A stretch of DNA of 33,081 nucleotides from assembly GCA_036387335.1 (NCBI GenBank), contig DASVTZ010000206.1:1-33081 (forward strand). Reading direction: 5' to 3'. Below the pieces are notes generated by a model. That model had not been told where the DNA came from. It made no database searches and saw nothing but the letters and a program-made list of their open reading frames with translations. Positions 23,118 to 30,818 of the stretch are shown one piece after another (positions within the stretch are counted from its first letter, which is position 1; every line of letters starts with the position of its first letter). This DNA comes from Longimicrobium sp. (GTDB taxonomy: Bacteria > Gemmatimonadota > Gemmatimonadetes > Longimicrobiales > Longimicrobiaceae). Position numbers and translations under genes: made by a program.

Positions 23118-24761
23118 TTATCTCCGGCTGGCCGTCGCGGGCTGCCTGCTTCGCGCCGCTTCGGCCGCTCGGAAGAGCGCCGCCTGCGTTGGAGAGGTCC
23201 TCGCCAGCCGCAGCGCCTCCTGCAGCACGCGATCGGTGGCGTCGTTGCGCTGGGCCGCCACGCTCTCGCCGAAGCGCGCCCGCGCGATGGCGTTCACCAG
23301 GCGCAGGTCCACGTAGCGCTGGGCGGCGTCGTACTGGGCGCGCGTCACCCCGATCCCCGCGCGGGCGATCCGCTCGAAGAGGGTGTTGCGCATTGCCGCC
23401 GTCACCTGGAAGTCGGGGGTGAGCCCCGGCGTATTACGGCCGTACTCCACCGCGTAGCGCAGCAGCTCGCTCTCCCACTTCCCCAGGTCCTTGGCCAGGG
23501 CGCGGAAGAAGTCGCGCTCCACCGCGGTGGCCGAGTCCTGCTTCAGCTCCAGGTCCGGCACGATGCCGCCGCCGCCGAACACCGTGCGTCCGCCGTCGGT
23601 GCGGAAGGGCTGGCGCTTGGCCGTGTCCTGCAGCATCGGCGTCCCCGAGCGGCTCACCTCCGCCGTGTCCTCGGCCGCAAGGCCATCCTCGTCTTCCTCG
23701 TGCTCCTTCTGGATGGAGCGCCCCGCCGGCGTGTACCACTTGGCGGTGGTCATCTTGAGGAAGTTGCCCCCCGACAGCGGAAAGAGCGACTGCACCGAGC
23801 CCTTGCCGTACGTGGGGCTCCCCACCACCAGCGCGCGGTCGTGGTCCTGCAGCGCGCCGGCCACGATCTCCGCCGCGCTGGCCGAGTACTCGTCCACCAG
23901 CACGATCACCGGCAGCTCGGCATACGACGCGTCGTCGCGGGCGCGGAAGGTCTCGCTCTCGCGCGGGTCGCGGGCGCGGGTCTCCACGATGGCCTGGCCG
24001 GACTTCAGGAAGAGGTCCGACACCGAGACGCCCTGGTTGAGGAGGCCGCCCGGGTTGTTCCGCAGGTCCATCACCAGCGACTTCATCCCCTCGCCCTTGA
24101 GGCGGGTGATGGCCGCGCGGATCTCGTCGGTCGACGTCTCGGCGAAGACGGTGAGGTTGAGGTAGCCCACCCCCGGCGACGCCATGTACGCGTACGGCAC
24201 CGACTTCACGTGGATCTCGTCGCGCACGATGCGAAAGGTGACCGGCTCGTCCACGCCAACCCGCAGCACCTTGATGGTGACCGGCGAGCCCTTGGGACCG
24301 CGCAGCACCTTGACCGCCCGCTCGTCGCTCCACCCCTTTGCGTCCTGCCCGTCGATCTCGATCATGCGGTCGCCCACGCGCACGCCGGCGCGCTCGGCCG
24401 GGGTGCCGGGAAGGACGCCCACCGCGGTGATGTAGTTGTCGCGCGGCGCGATCTGGATCCCCACCCCCGCGTACTCGCCGCTCGTGGCCAGGTGGAGCTG
24501 CGCGTACTCCTCGGCGGACATGAAGGTGGTGTGCGGGTCACCCAGCTCACGGAGCATCCCCTTAATGGCCTTCTGGTACAGCTCCGATGCGGGCTGCGGA
24601 TCGACGTAGCGCGTCTGCACGTAGCGGACGACTTCGTCGAAGAGCTGCGCGCGCTGGATGACGCTGTCCTCGCGGCTCCCCTGCTGCAGGAGCCAGCCGC
24701 CGGACACGAGTGCGACGCCGGCCACCAGCGCGGGGGCGACAATGGTGCGATGGAGCTTCAT
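23118..24761 (-). CDS. S41-family C-terminal processing peptidase (CtpA/Prc type)
   Basis: A 547-residue exported serine protease. The N-terminal signal or anchor (about 5-27) is followed by the helical S41 N-domain (GDPHTTFMSAEEY), a PDZ domain (GVGIQIAPRDNYITAVGVLPGTPAERAG; about 95-175) and the catalytic core: LRNNPGGLLNQ, EYSASAAEI with Ser295 and TYGKGSVQ with Lys320. The 25-residue Ser-Lys spacing equals that of E. coli Prc. A long C-terminal helical extension (about 400-547) ends in an Ala/Arg-rich tail. The start at 24761 follows GGAGG. The expected role is trimming or degradation of periplasmic proteins from their C-termini. It lies 56 bp after tmk and probably shares its transcript. 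Confidence 0.92.
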   Translation of the reverse strand: MKLHRTIVAPALVAGVALVSGGWLLQQGSREDSVIQRAQLFDEVVRYVQTRYVDPQPASELYQKAIKGMLRELGDPHTTFMSAEEYAQLHLATSGEYAGVGIQIAPRDNYITAVGVLPGTPAERAGVRVGDRMIEIDGQDAKGWSDERAVKVLRGPKGSPVTIKVLRVGVDEPVTFRIVRDEIHVKSVPYAYMASPGVGYLNLTVFAETSTDEIRAAITRLKGEGMKSLVMDLRNNPGGLLNQGVSVSDLFLKSGQAIVETRARDPRESETFRARDDASYAELPVIVLVDEYSASAAEIVAGALQDHDRALVVGSPTYGKGSVQSLFPLSGGNFLKMTTAKWYTPAGRSIQKEHEEDEDGLAAEDTAEVSRSGTPMLQDTAKRQPFRTDGGRTVFGGGGIVPDLELKQDSATAVERDFFRALAKDLGKWESELLRYAVEYGRNTPGLTPDFQVTAAMRNTLFERIARAGIGVTRAQYDAAQRYVDLRLVNAIARARFGESVAAQRNDATDRVLQEALRLARTSPTQAALFRAAEAARSRQPATASRR

Positions 24762-24817
24762 TCCGCCTCCGAAGGAGCGATGCGGGGAGGCCGCGGGGAA
24801 AGCGCGGCTGGTGCTGC

Positions 24818-25486
24818 TTATCTTGTAAACCCGCCTGCCGGAAAGGTTTCCGGAAACCGGGCTGCGAGTTCGGCGACCACTCTGGCGTGGACCTCGACGG
24901 GCGGCGCTCCCGCGTCCACCCGCACGACTCCTGCCACGCGCCCGGCCATCTCGCGGTACGCGGCGGCCACGCGGGCATGGAACTCGGCCCCGGCGCTCTC
25001 CATGCGGTCGGGATCCATCCCGGCCGACCTCTGCCGCCGCGCGCCCTCCTCCGGATCGAGCTCCAGGAGGATGGTCGCATGTGGAGATACGCCGCCCGTG
25101 GCGATCCGGTTGCATTCGGCGATCTCGTCGGCCGGCAGCCCGCGCCCGCCGCCCTGGTAGGCGAGGGTGGAGAGCTCGAACCGGTCGGCGATCACCACCC
25201 GCCCGCCCGCCAGCGCGGGGCGCACCACCTGGTCCACGAACGCCGCGCGCGCCGCCAGCATCAGGAACAGCTCGCTCCGGGCGGGCACCGCCAGCTCCAG
25301 GTCCGCCAGCACGGTCGCGCGCACCCTCTCTCCGAGCGGCGTGGACCCCGGCTCGCGCGCCACCACCGCCTCGCGCCCCCGCGCCGCGAGCAACTCGGAG
25401 AGCAGCCGGACCTGCGTGGTCTTGCCGGAGCCTTCCACCCCTTCGAAGGCAAGGAACAGGCCCCGCGGCTCGGTCGGTGCGGTCAT
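24818..25486 (-). CDS. tmk: Thymidylate kinase
   Basis: Tmk phosphorylates dTMP to dTDP, an essential step of dTTP synthesis. The 222-residue cytoplasmic enzyme has the P-loop GVEGSGKT (16-23), the REPG motif (VAREPGSTPLGE), the DRF-type nucleoside motif in VIADRFELSTLAYQGGGRGL (the usual DRY/DRW position), and a short LID region around EEGARRQR. Basic residues in the LID are typical of bacterial type. The ATG at 25486 gives the usual N-terminus; longer in-frame readings enter repeat DNA. It is the first gene of a probable tmk-S41 protease transcript. Confidence 0.93.
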   Translation of the reverse strand: MTAPTEPRGLFLAFEGVEGSGKTTQVRLLSELLAARGREAVVAREPGSTPLGERVRATVLADLELAVPARSELFLMLAARAAFVDQVVRPALAGGRVVIADRFELSTLAYQGGGRGLPADEIAECNRIATGGVSPHATILLELDPEEGARRQRSAGMDPDRMESAGAEFHARVAAAYREMAGRVAGVVRVDAGAPPVEVHARVVAELAARFPETFPAGGFTR

Positions 25487-25514
25487 GGTGGGTGGGTTTG
25501 AACCGGGGGTTGGA

Positions 25515-25760
25515 CCGGGTTTGCCCGGGTTTGCCCAGGCGAGTGAACTCGCGGCAACAACAGCACAAAGTCCGCCTGCGCGGACTCGCGGGCGAGATCC
25601 CGGTGCGTCCCGAATGGCGGCGCCGCCCAGGCGTTTCTTCCAGGAGCGAATGAATTCGCGGCTGGAACCACGCAAAGTCCACCTTCGCGGACTCGCGATC
25701 AAATGCCTGCATGCACGAGCCGGCTTCAGCCGCCTTCGCGTAGTTCCAGCCGGGGGATTC
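25515..25760. repeat. GCGAATGAATTCGC-family repeats upstream of tmk
   Basis: A 10-bp tandem repeat CGGGTTTGCC occurs twice (25515-25534). Then come two direct copies of a unit of about 60 bp: GCGAGTGAACTCGCGG ... GCGGACTCGCG (25538-25600) and GCGAATGAATTCGCGG ... GCGGACTCGCG (25646-25706). A third partial element has CCGGGGGATTCATCCCCCGG (about 25750-25772). Each unit begins with a palindrome. The 532-bp gap 25487-26018 also holds the hairpin at 25971-26004; no gene is seen. Confidence 0.65.
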
Positions 25761-25970
25761 ATCCCCCGGTTGCGCGGGGCCGGGGCCCGCCACCGGCACC
25801 AATCGCGACCCCCGGTTGCGCGACCGGGCCAATGTGAGCCGGCATCCCCCCCGCCCCCAACCTGCGAAGGCAGGTTTCCCGCCGTTGTTGCAGCGGTTTC
25901 AACCGCCGGCCCTGGCTCGGTTTCCAACCATCAGCCAGGCCTCAACCCAATCACCCCCCCGCAACGCCAA

Positions 25971-26004
25971 CGCGGCCCGGCGCCTGTGAAGACACCGGGC
26001 CGCG
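25971..26004 (-). terminator. Hairpin downstream of the beta-barrel gene
   Basis: CGCGGCCCGG and CCGGGCCGCG form a perfect 10-bp stem with a 14-nt loop, 15 bp after the stop of the minus-strand barrel gene. No T-tract follows on the minus strand. Confidence 0.6.
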
Positions 26005-26018
26005 TGGGACGAAGTGGC

Positions 26019-27179
26019 TCACCGGGCGAAGAGCGTCACCGACAGGGAGCCGCGCCAGAAGGGCTCCTCGAACCCCGCCGCGTCGCCGCCGCGCGAGCCG
26101 CGCTCCACCGCCGCGTCCAGCATCGCCGCGCCGCGGCCCAGGCGCGCGCCGATACCCGCGGTGATGGCGCGCTCGTCCGGGAACGCCGAGTCCGCGCCGT
26201 CCCAGCGGAAGGGGAGGCGCGCCATGCGGGCACCCAGCCGCAGCGGAAGCGTCTGGCCCAGGAGGGTGAAGCCGTCGTACTCCAGCCCGCCCGCCAGGTT
26301 CAGCGCGTCGCGCGCGCCGCCGCGGTTGGTGATGTCGTCGTCGGCCGCGCCCCAGCCGGCCCACCGGGCGGAGCCGGCGACCAGCATGTTCCCCGTCACG
26401 CGGGCGCTGGCGCCCACGTCCAGCGTCACGGGGAGCGAGTAGTCCTTCTCCGCCACCGTCGAGTCGTCGGGGCTGGCGTTCAGCTTTCCGCCGCCCGACA
26501 CGGCCGCCGCGAAGCTGAGCGCCTCCACCGGCATCCAGCGCGTCCCCACGGAGATGCCGGTGCCCGTGTAGGTGACCGTGGTGGCGCTGACGGCCGGGTT
26601 CAGCCCCTCCACGAAGCGCTGGCTGGTGTCGCGCACGGCGCCGGTGAAGGCGTCCACCGCGAGGCCCACCGCGAAGCGCGGCCCGGCGCGGTAGCCGATC
26701 CCGCCGCGGAAGCGCGCGATGGCGCCCTGCGAACGGAAGCGCTCCTCCACCGCGACGCGTCCCGTGCTCAGCGTGATGGAGTCGCTGCGGGTGGCGCGGT
26801 AGTTCTGGTCCAGGAACGAGCCGTACCCCGCCATCAGCGTGAAGCGGGGACGCGGCTGGAAGACGGCCTGCACCGAGGGGAAACGGGCCGTGCTGCCGCT
26901 CGTGGCCTGCGTACCGGCGGTGGCGTCGTACTGGTCCGGCTGGAAGGTCACCGAGATGGCGGCCGTGGCGAGCCCCACCGGACCGGCCGGGTTCACCAGC
27001 GAGAAGGTGGCCTCCGGAAGGCCCAGGGCGACGCCACCCAGCCCGCGGGCGCGCGCGTCCACCGGCTCGATGGGGTACCCCAGCCCGCGGGACGAGAGCA
27101 CCGACTGCGCCTGGGCGCCGCCTGCTTGGACGGCGAAGGCCAGGGCCGCGAGGGCCCCGAGGCGAAAGGCGCGGCTCAT
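26019..27179 (-). CDS. Predicted outer-membrane beta-barrel protein
   Basis: A 386-residue protein with a clear signal peptide (MSRAFRLGALAALAFAVQAG, cleavage near AQA-Q at about 24). The rest is alternating hydrophobic strands with short turns (ARFRGGIGYRAGPRFAVGLAVDAF and similar), and an aromatic near-terminal residue (SVTLFAR) reminiscent of barrel C-termini. The opening DARARGLGGVALGLPEATFSLVNPAG resembles the FadL/PorV-type barrel family, where such a segment lies at the N-terminus. Its start overlaps the stop of the upstream lipoprotein (ATGA), so the two are translationally coupled and likely act together at the outer membrane. Substrate or partner unknown. Confidence 0.75.
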   Translation of the reverse strand: MSRAFRLGALAALAFAVQAGGAQAQSVLSSRGLGYPIEPVDARARGLGGVALGLPEATFSLVNPAGPVGLATAAISVTFQPDQYDATAGTQATSGSTARFPSVQAVFQPRPRFTLMAGYGSFLDQNYRATRSDSITLSTGRVAVEERFRSQGAIARFRGGIGYRAGPRFAVGLAVDAFTGAVRDTSQRFVEGLNPAVSATTVTYTGTGISVGTRWMPVEALSFAAAVSGGGKLNASPDDSTVAEKDYSLPVTLDVGASARVTGNMLVAGSARWAGWGAADDDITNRGGARDALNLAGGLEYDGFTLLGQTLPLRLGARMARLPFRWDGADSAFPDERAITAGIGARLGRGAAMLDAAVERGSRGGDAAGFEEPFWRGSLSVTLFAR

Positions 27180-28531
27180 GGCAGCTCGCTCCGGGCCGGC
27201 AGTGTGTAGACGATGCGAAGCCGCGGCTCCGGCAGGAAGGCCGCGAGGCCGAAGGTGTCGTAGATCTGGTTGTTGGGGCGCACCGACGGGATCCCCACCA
27301 GCGGCCCGCCCAGCAGCGCGAAGTCCTTGGGCACCGTGTCGCCGCGGGCCGCGCTGGTGGCGAAGGCGGTGATGTTCAGCTCCACCAGCGAGTCGGCCGG
27401 CGCGAACGCCGCCGCGCTCTGCGGCGACAGGAAGCCGCTCTGGTTGGTGAACCTCACCCGCTCGTTGGGGTCCAGCACCGGCTGCCCCAGCGGAGCGCGC
27501 CGCCCCAGCTCAGGCTCACGGATGGTGTAGATGGAGACGATCGCCGAGTCCAGCGGCGCGAACGCGGCCGAGACCGGAGAGCGCCGCAGCAGCAGCGACA
27601 CGCGGTTGAGCTGCACGTCGCGCAGCGCCACGCGCTGGCACGACCCGCCGCCTGCGGCGCACCCCGTGACCGAGTCCGGCAGCTCGAAGTGGAAGAGCGA
27701 GCGCGCGGAGCGGATGCCGCCCGCCGCCAGCATCCCCGCCGGCTGCGGCGGCTCCGGGGTGAAGACGAAGGTGTTGGGCTGCCCCTCGATGGGGATCGCC
27801 GTCTGCACGATGGTGTCGCGGACGGCGTTGGAGGGGCGCACGCCGGCGCGGAGCGTGGGGATGGCGCGGATCTGCACCCGCGCACCCGCCTGCGCCGCGC
27901 CCACCGTGAAGCCGAAGCCGGTGCTGTCGCGCAGCGCGGCGACGTCCGCCGAGTCCAGCGCGATCACCACCGAGTCGCCCGCCGCGCTCACCGTGTAGTC
28001 CCCCTGCGCCAGCAGCGTGCCGCGCGTGCCCCCCGGCGTCCGCCACGGGGTGCGCACGCCGCCCGTGTCGGAGGCCAGCTCCCACGTCGCGGTGGTCGCG
28101 TCCCAGTCCTGCGCCAGGCGGAAGACCTGGAGCGTCACCGGCCCGCCGCTGGAGAGCGCCGAGTCCACGCGCAGCACCAGCTCGCCCGAGACGAAGCGGG
28201 GGAGCGTGTCCGTGCGGTTGACGTTGTCCTGCGTATAGGTCACCGACCGCGGAAAAGCCGCCGCGCTGCGGTACAGCGCGTTGGCGCTCAGCTCGCCCGC
28301 GAAGCGGTTGGCGACCACCGAGTACACCACCCCGCTGGGGGCGCTGTAGCCGGTGAACACGCCCAGCGGCCGGAAGGCGGCGCCGGCCGGCACGATCACC
28401 TCTCGCGTGGGGCTGTTGCCGCCGAAGATCTCGGTGCCGGATAGGGTGGGCGACTCGTCGTCGCATGCCGCGAGGCCCAGCACGAGCGCGGCGAGCAGGA
28501 AGGTCCTGCACGGGCCGATACGACGTAGCAT
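27176..28531 (-). CDS. Large hypothetical lipoprotein coupled to the barrel gene
   Basis: A 451-residue lipoprotein with signal sequence and lipobox LAAC (Cys23), followed by DDESPTLSG. The mature part is beta-rich with repeated Ser/Thr/Val strands. VTLQVFRLAQDWDATTATWELASD recalls the DNRLRE-type surface domains of multicellular Gram-negatives, which carry similar W and D patterns, but I cannot assign it firmly. A pair GCAAGGGSCQ around residue 290 could form a disulfide. The TGA stop overlaps the ATG of the downstream barrel gene, and the start lies 51 bp after alr. A joint role in surface structure or export is inferred from coupling only. Confidence 0.7.
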   Translation of the reverse strand: MLRRIGPCRTFLLAALVLGLAACDDESPTLSGTEIFGGNSPTREVIVPAGAAFRPLGVFTGYSAPSGVVYSVVANRFAGELSANALYRSAAAFPRSVTYTQDNVNRTDTLPRFVSGELVLRVDSALSSGGPVTLQVFRLAQDWDATTATWELASDTGGVRTPWRTPGGTRGTLLAQGDYTVSAAGDSVVIALDSADVAALRDSTGFGFTVGAAQAGARVQIRAIPTLRAGVRPSNAVRDTIVQTAIPIEGQPNTFVFTPEPPQPAGMLAAGGIRSARSLFHFELPDSVTGCAAGGGSCQRVALRDVQLNRVSLLLRRSPVSAAFAPLDSAIVSIYTIREPELGRRAPLGQPVLDPNERVRFTNQSGFLSPQSAAAFAPADSLVELNITAFATSAARGDTVPKDFALLGGPLVGIPSVRPNNQIYDTFGLAAFLPEPRLRIVYTLPARSELP

Positions 28532-28558
28532 CAGAGAGAACCGGATCGGTGTGTGTGC

Positions 28559-28576
28559 GGGCGGCCTCGGCCGCCC
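28559..28576. terminator. Short hairpin between alr and the lipoprotein gene
   Basis: GGGCGGCC-TC-GGCCGCCC is an 8-bp perfect inverted repeat in the 51-bp gap. It lacks a T-tract and the loop is very short, so it may attenuate or mark the transcript end rather than fully terminate. Confidence 0.4.
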
Positions 28577-28582
28577 CGGGGT

Positions 28583-29746
28583 TCAGGCGCCCGCCGGCGC
28601 GCCCCGGTAGGTGCGCGGAAGGCGGAGCCCCAGCCCCGTGAGGATCTCGTAAGAAATGGTGCCGCAACGGGCGGCCACCTCGTCCACCCGGATCTCGCCG
28701 GGCCCGTCGCTCCCGATGAGGGTGGCGACGTCGCCGGCGCGGACCTCGCCGGGCACTTCCGAAAGGTCCACCACGGTCATGTCCATGGAGATGCGGCCGA
28801 TGACCGGCACGCGGCGCCCACGGACCAGCGCCTCCCCTCCCGCCGCGGCCAGGCGCCGGGGGAGCCCGTCGCCGTAGCCGATGGCCAGCGTTCCCCACCG
28901 CTCCTCGCGCCGCGAGGTGTAGGTGGCGCCGTAGCCCACGGTGGTCCCCGGCGGCACCGTCCTCACCAGCCCCAGCCGCGCGCGGAGCGATGCGACCGCT
29001 TCCGGGCGCGTGCCCGGCCCCGCCTCGCCGCCGTACATGAAGATGCCGGGGCGTACCACGTCGCCTCCGAAGCCGGCGCGGCGCAGTGCCGCGGCGCTAT
29101 TGGAGGTGTGGACCACGCGCCGCGGCCCGTCCGGCAGCAGTGCCAGCGCGGCCCGGAAGCGCCGCTCCTGCGCGTCCGCGGAGGCGAGGTCGGCCTCGTC
29201 CGCGGAGTGGAAGTGCGTAAAACACCCCTCCCACTCCAAAAGGTCCCCTGCCGCCTCCGCCACGGCCCTTCCCCACTCCGCCGCGTCGTCCGCCGGGAAG
29301 CCCGCGCGCCCCATCCCGGTGTCGGTCTCGGTGTGGAAGGCCAGGCGGGCTCCCGCGTCGCGCGCGGCGTCCGCCCACCCGCGCACCGCGTCAACGTCCG
29401 AGAGCGCCAGGGTGAGACGGGCCCGCGCGGCGCGCGCGTACTCGCCGGGCGGCGCGGGGGCGGTCACCACCACGCGGCCCCGCCACCCCGTCTCGCGCAG
29501 CGCCTCTCCCTCGGCCACCGCGGCGACGCCGAAGCCCCACAGCGCCTCCGGCTCCAGCGAGGCGGCCAGGTGGCGCGCCACGGGGGCGAGCCCCAGCCCG
29601 TAGGCGTTGGCCTTCACCATGGGGAGGAGGGCGGCGCCACCCGCGGCCTCGCGCACGCGGCGGAGGTTGCGCAGAAGCGCGTCCAGGTCTACCTCCACCC
29701 AGGCGCGGGAAGTGTCGTGCTCGGCGTCCGTTGACGGAATTGGCAC
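28583..29746 (-). CDS. alr: Alanine racemase
   Basis: Alr interconverts L- and D-alanine for peptidoglycan synthesis using pyridoxal phosphate. The N-terminal TIM-barrel carries the PLP lysine in MVKANAYGLG and the HTETDTGMGRAGF segment; the second catalytic Tyr lies in VGYGATYTS, with the downstream GYGDGLPR and GRISMDMTVVD. Length is 387 residues. The GTG at 29746 is preferred: it lies 9 bp beyond a good -10 and gives an N-terminus close to family norm. An in-frame ATG at 29779 would add 11 residues, would overlap mazG and has no ribosome binding site either. The gene diverges from mazG with overlapping promoters. Confidence 0.92.
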   Translation of the reverse strand: MPIPSTDAEHDTSRAWVEVDLDALLRNLRRVREAAGGAALLPMVKANAYGLGLAPVARHLAASLEPEALWGFGVAAVAEGEALRETGWRGRVVVTAPAPPGEYARAARARLTLALSDVDAVRGWADAARDAGARLAFHTETDTGMGRAGFPADDAAEWGRAVAEAAGDLLEWEGCFTHFHSADEADLASADAQERRFRAALALLPDGPRRVVHTSNSAAALRRAGFGGDVVRPGIFMYGGEAGPGTRPEAVASLRARLGLVRTVPPGTTVGYGATYTSRREERWGTLAIGYGDGLPRRLAAAGGEALVRGRRVPVIGRISMDMTVVDLSEVPGEVRAGDVATLIGSDGPGEIRVDEVAARCGTISYEILTGLGLRLPRTYRGAPAGA

Positions 29747-29784
29747 AAATCGCGTAGTATAGGCCCCTTGTGACGACATCGCAA
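29731..29784. promoter_or_regulatory. Overlapping divergent alr / mazG promoters sharing one -10
   Basis: Plus strand: -35 TTGACG (29731-29736), 18 bp, -10 TAGTAT (29755-29760), predicted start near 29767. Minus strand: -35 TTGCGA (29784-29779), 17 bp, -10 TATACT (29761-29756), predicted start near 29749. The two -10 boxes share five base pairs because TAGTATA is nearly symmetric. Start codons are GTG at 29770 and GTG at 29746, each about 3 nt from its predicted +1. Confidence 0.6.
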
Positions 29785-30576
29785 CCCGACTTCCGCCCCG
29801 CCGCGCCCGACTCCGGCGGCGTCCTGGACCGTTCCCTGGAGCTGGTCCGCTTCCTTCGCGCCCACTGCCCGTGGGACGCGGAGCAGACCCCGCACTCCCT
29901 CCAGCGCTACTTGCTGGAGGAGGCCCACGAAGTGGCGGACGCCATCAACGCGGGCGACCCCGCCGCGCTGCGCGACGAGCTGGGCGACCTGCTGCTGAAC
30001 GTGGCCTTCCAGGTGGTCATCGGCGAGGAACAGGGCGCCTTCAGCCGGGAGGAAGTGGTGGCCGGCCTGGAGCAAAAGATGCGCCGACGCCACCCCCACC
30101 TCTTCGGCCTGGGGGAGCGGGAGGAGTGGGCCGCCATCAAGGCACGCGAGCGCGCCGCGCACCCGAAAGCCCCCGGCCTCCTCAGCGCCCTCCCCTCGGG
30201 AATGGACCCGCTGCTGCGCGCCTTTCGCATGCAAGACCGGGTCGCCTCGGTCGGCTTCGACTGGCCGGACTGGCGCGGCGCGTGGGACAAGGTTCGCGAG
30301 GAGACGGACGAGGTTCGCGAGGCGCTGGAATCCGGCGACGCGGACCACCTGGAGGACGAACTGGGCGACCTGCTCTTCGCCATGGTAAACCTGGTGCGGC
30401 TGGCGGGCGCGCATCCCACGCCGGCCCTCGCCCGCGCCAACGCCAAGTTCGCGCGCCGCTTCGGCGCCATCGAAGCCCTCGCCCTGGAGCGCGGCGTCGT
30501 CCTCGGCGAAGCCACCCTCGAGCAGCTCGACGTGCTCTGGGACGAGGTCAAGCGCCGCGAACGGGCGGGATCCTGA
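29770..30576 (+). CDS. mazG: Nucleoside triphosphate pyrophosphohydrolase MazG
   Basis: MazG hydrolyses NTPs to NMP and pyrophosphate, cleaning the pool and tempering the stringent response. The 268-residue protein carries two MazG domains: the first with CPWDAEQTPHSL, EEAHEVADAI and DELGDLLLNV, the second with FDWPDWRGAWDKVREETDEVREAL and DELGDLLFAMVNL. The acidic EExxE and ExxD pattern binds Mg. This is the E. coli-like full-length tandem form. The GTG at 29770 is preceded by no Shine-Dalgarno sequence and lies about 3 nt from the predicted transcript start, so the mRNA may be leaderless. No mazEF toxin genes are nearby. A hairpin repeat follows the stop. Confidence 0.93.
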   Translation: MTTSQPDFRPAAPDSGGVLDRSLELVRFLRAHCPWDAEQTPHSLQRYLLEEAHEVADAINAGDPAALRDELGDLLLNVAFQVVIGEEQGAFSREEVVAGLEQKMRRRHPHLFGLGEREEWAAIKARERAAHPKAPGLLSALPSGMDPLLRAFRMQDRVASVGFDWPDWRGAWDKVREETDEVREALESGDADHLEDELGDLLFAMVNLVRLAGAHPTPALARANAKFARRFGAIEALALERGVVLGEATLEQLDVLWDEVKRRERAGS

Positions 30577-30582
30577 ACTGCA

Positions 30583-30730
30583 GCCTCACGCGGAGGCGCG
30601 GAGACGCAGAGAAAGAACGGCAGAGAAAAGCCACACAGGATAACTTCTCGCTGTTCTCTCTGTGTCTCTGTGTCTCTGTGTGAGCCTGCTGTTGCGGTTC
30701 TCTCTGCGCCTCCGCGTCTCCGCGTGAGGC
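30583..30730. repeat. Dispersed hairpin repeat, CACAGAG family, copy 3
   Basis: The outer arms GCCTCACGCGGAGGCGCGGA (30583 on) and CTCCGCGTCTCCGCGTGAGGC (to 30730) enclose an inner, more AT-rich version made of CTCTGTGTCTCTGTG units. It looks like one repeat nested in another. It starts 7 bp after the mazG stop. The remaining 88 bp before the histidine kinase gene hold only a weak promoter. Confidence 0.7.
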
Positions 30731-30784
30731 CCATGCCGTCCCTGCCCTTGCGCTGAAGGCCCGTGGACGGCACCGTCATCAGGC

Positions 30785-30814
30785 CCGACACGCGATTAGC
30801 CATCTGTTTACATA
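30785..30814 (+). promoter_or_regulatory. Weak promoter candidate of the histidine kinase gene
   Basis: CCGACA (30785-30790), an 18-bp spacer and TACATA (30809-30814) precede the GTG at 30819 by only 4 bp. If this is real, transcription would start at the start codon itself or just inside it. The -35 is poor, so the call is tentative. Confidence 0.3.
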
Positions 30815-30818
30815 GCCT

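Noticed and set aside
23118-25832. A single 904-residue fusion of the tmk region with the S41 protease
   Set aside because: The N-terminal part is in the wrong frame for tmk and is low complexity. The protease has its own signal sequence and ribosome binding site at 24761.
29747-29779. ATG at 29779 as the alr start
   Set aside because: It overlaps mazG, lacks a ribosome binding site and lies upstream of the predicted alr transcript start. It is kept only as an alternative.
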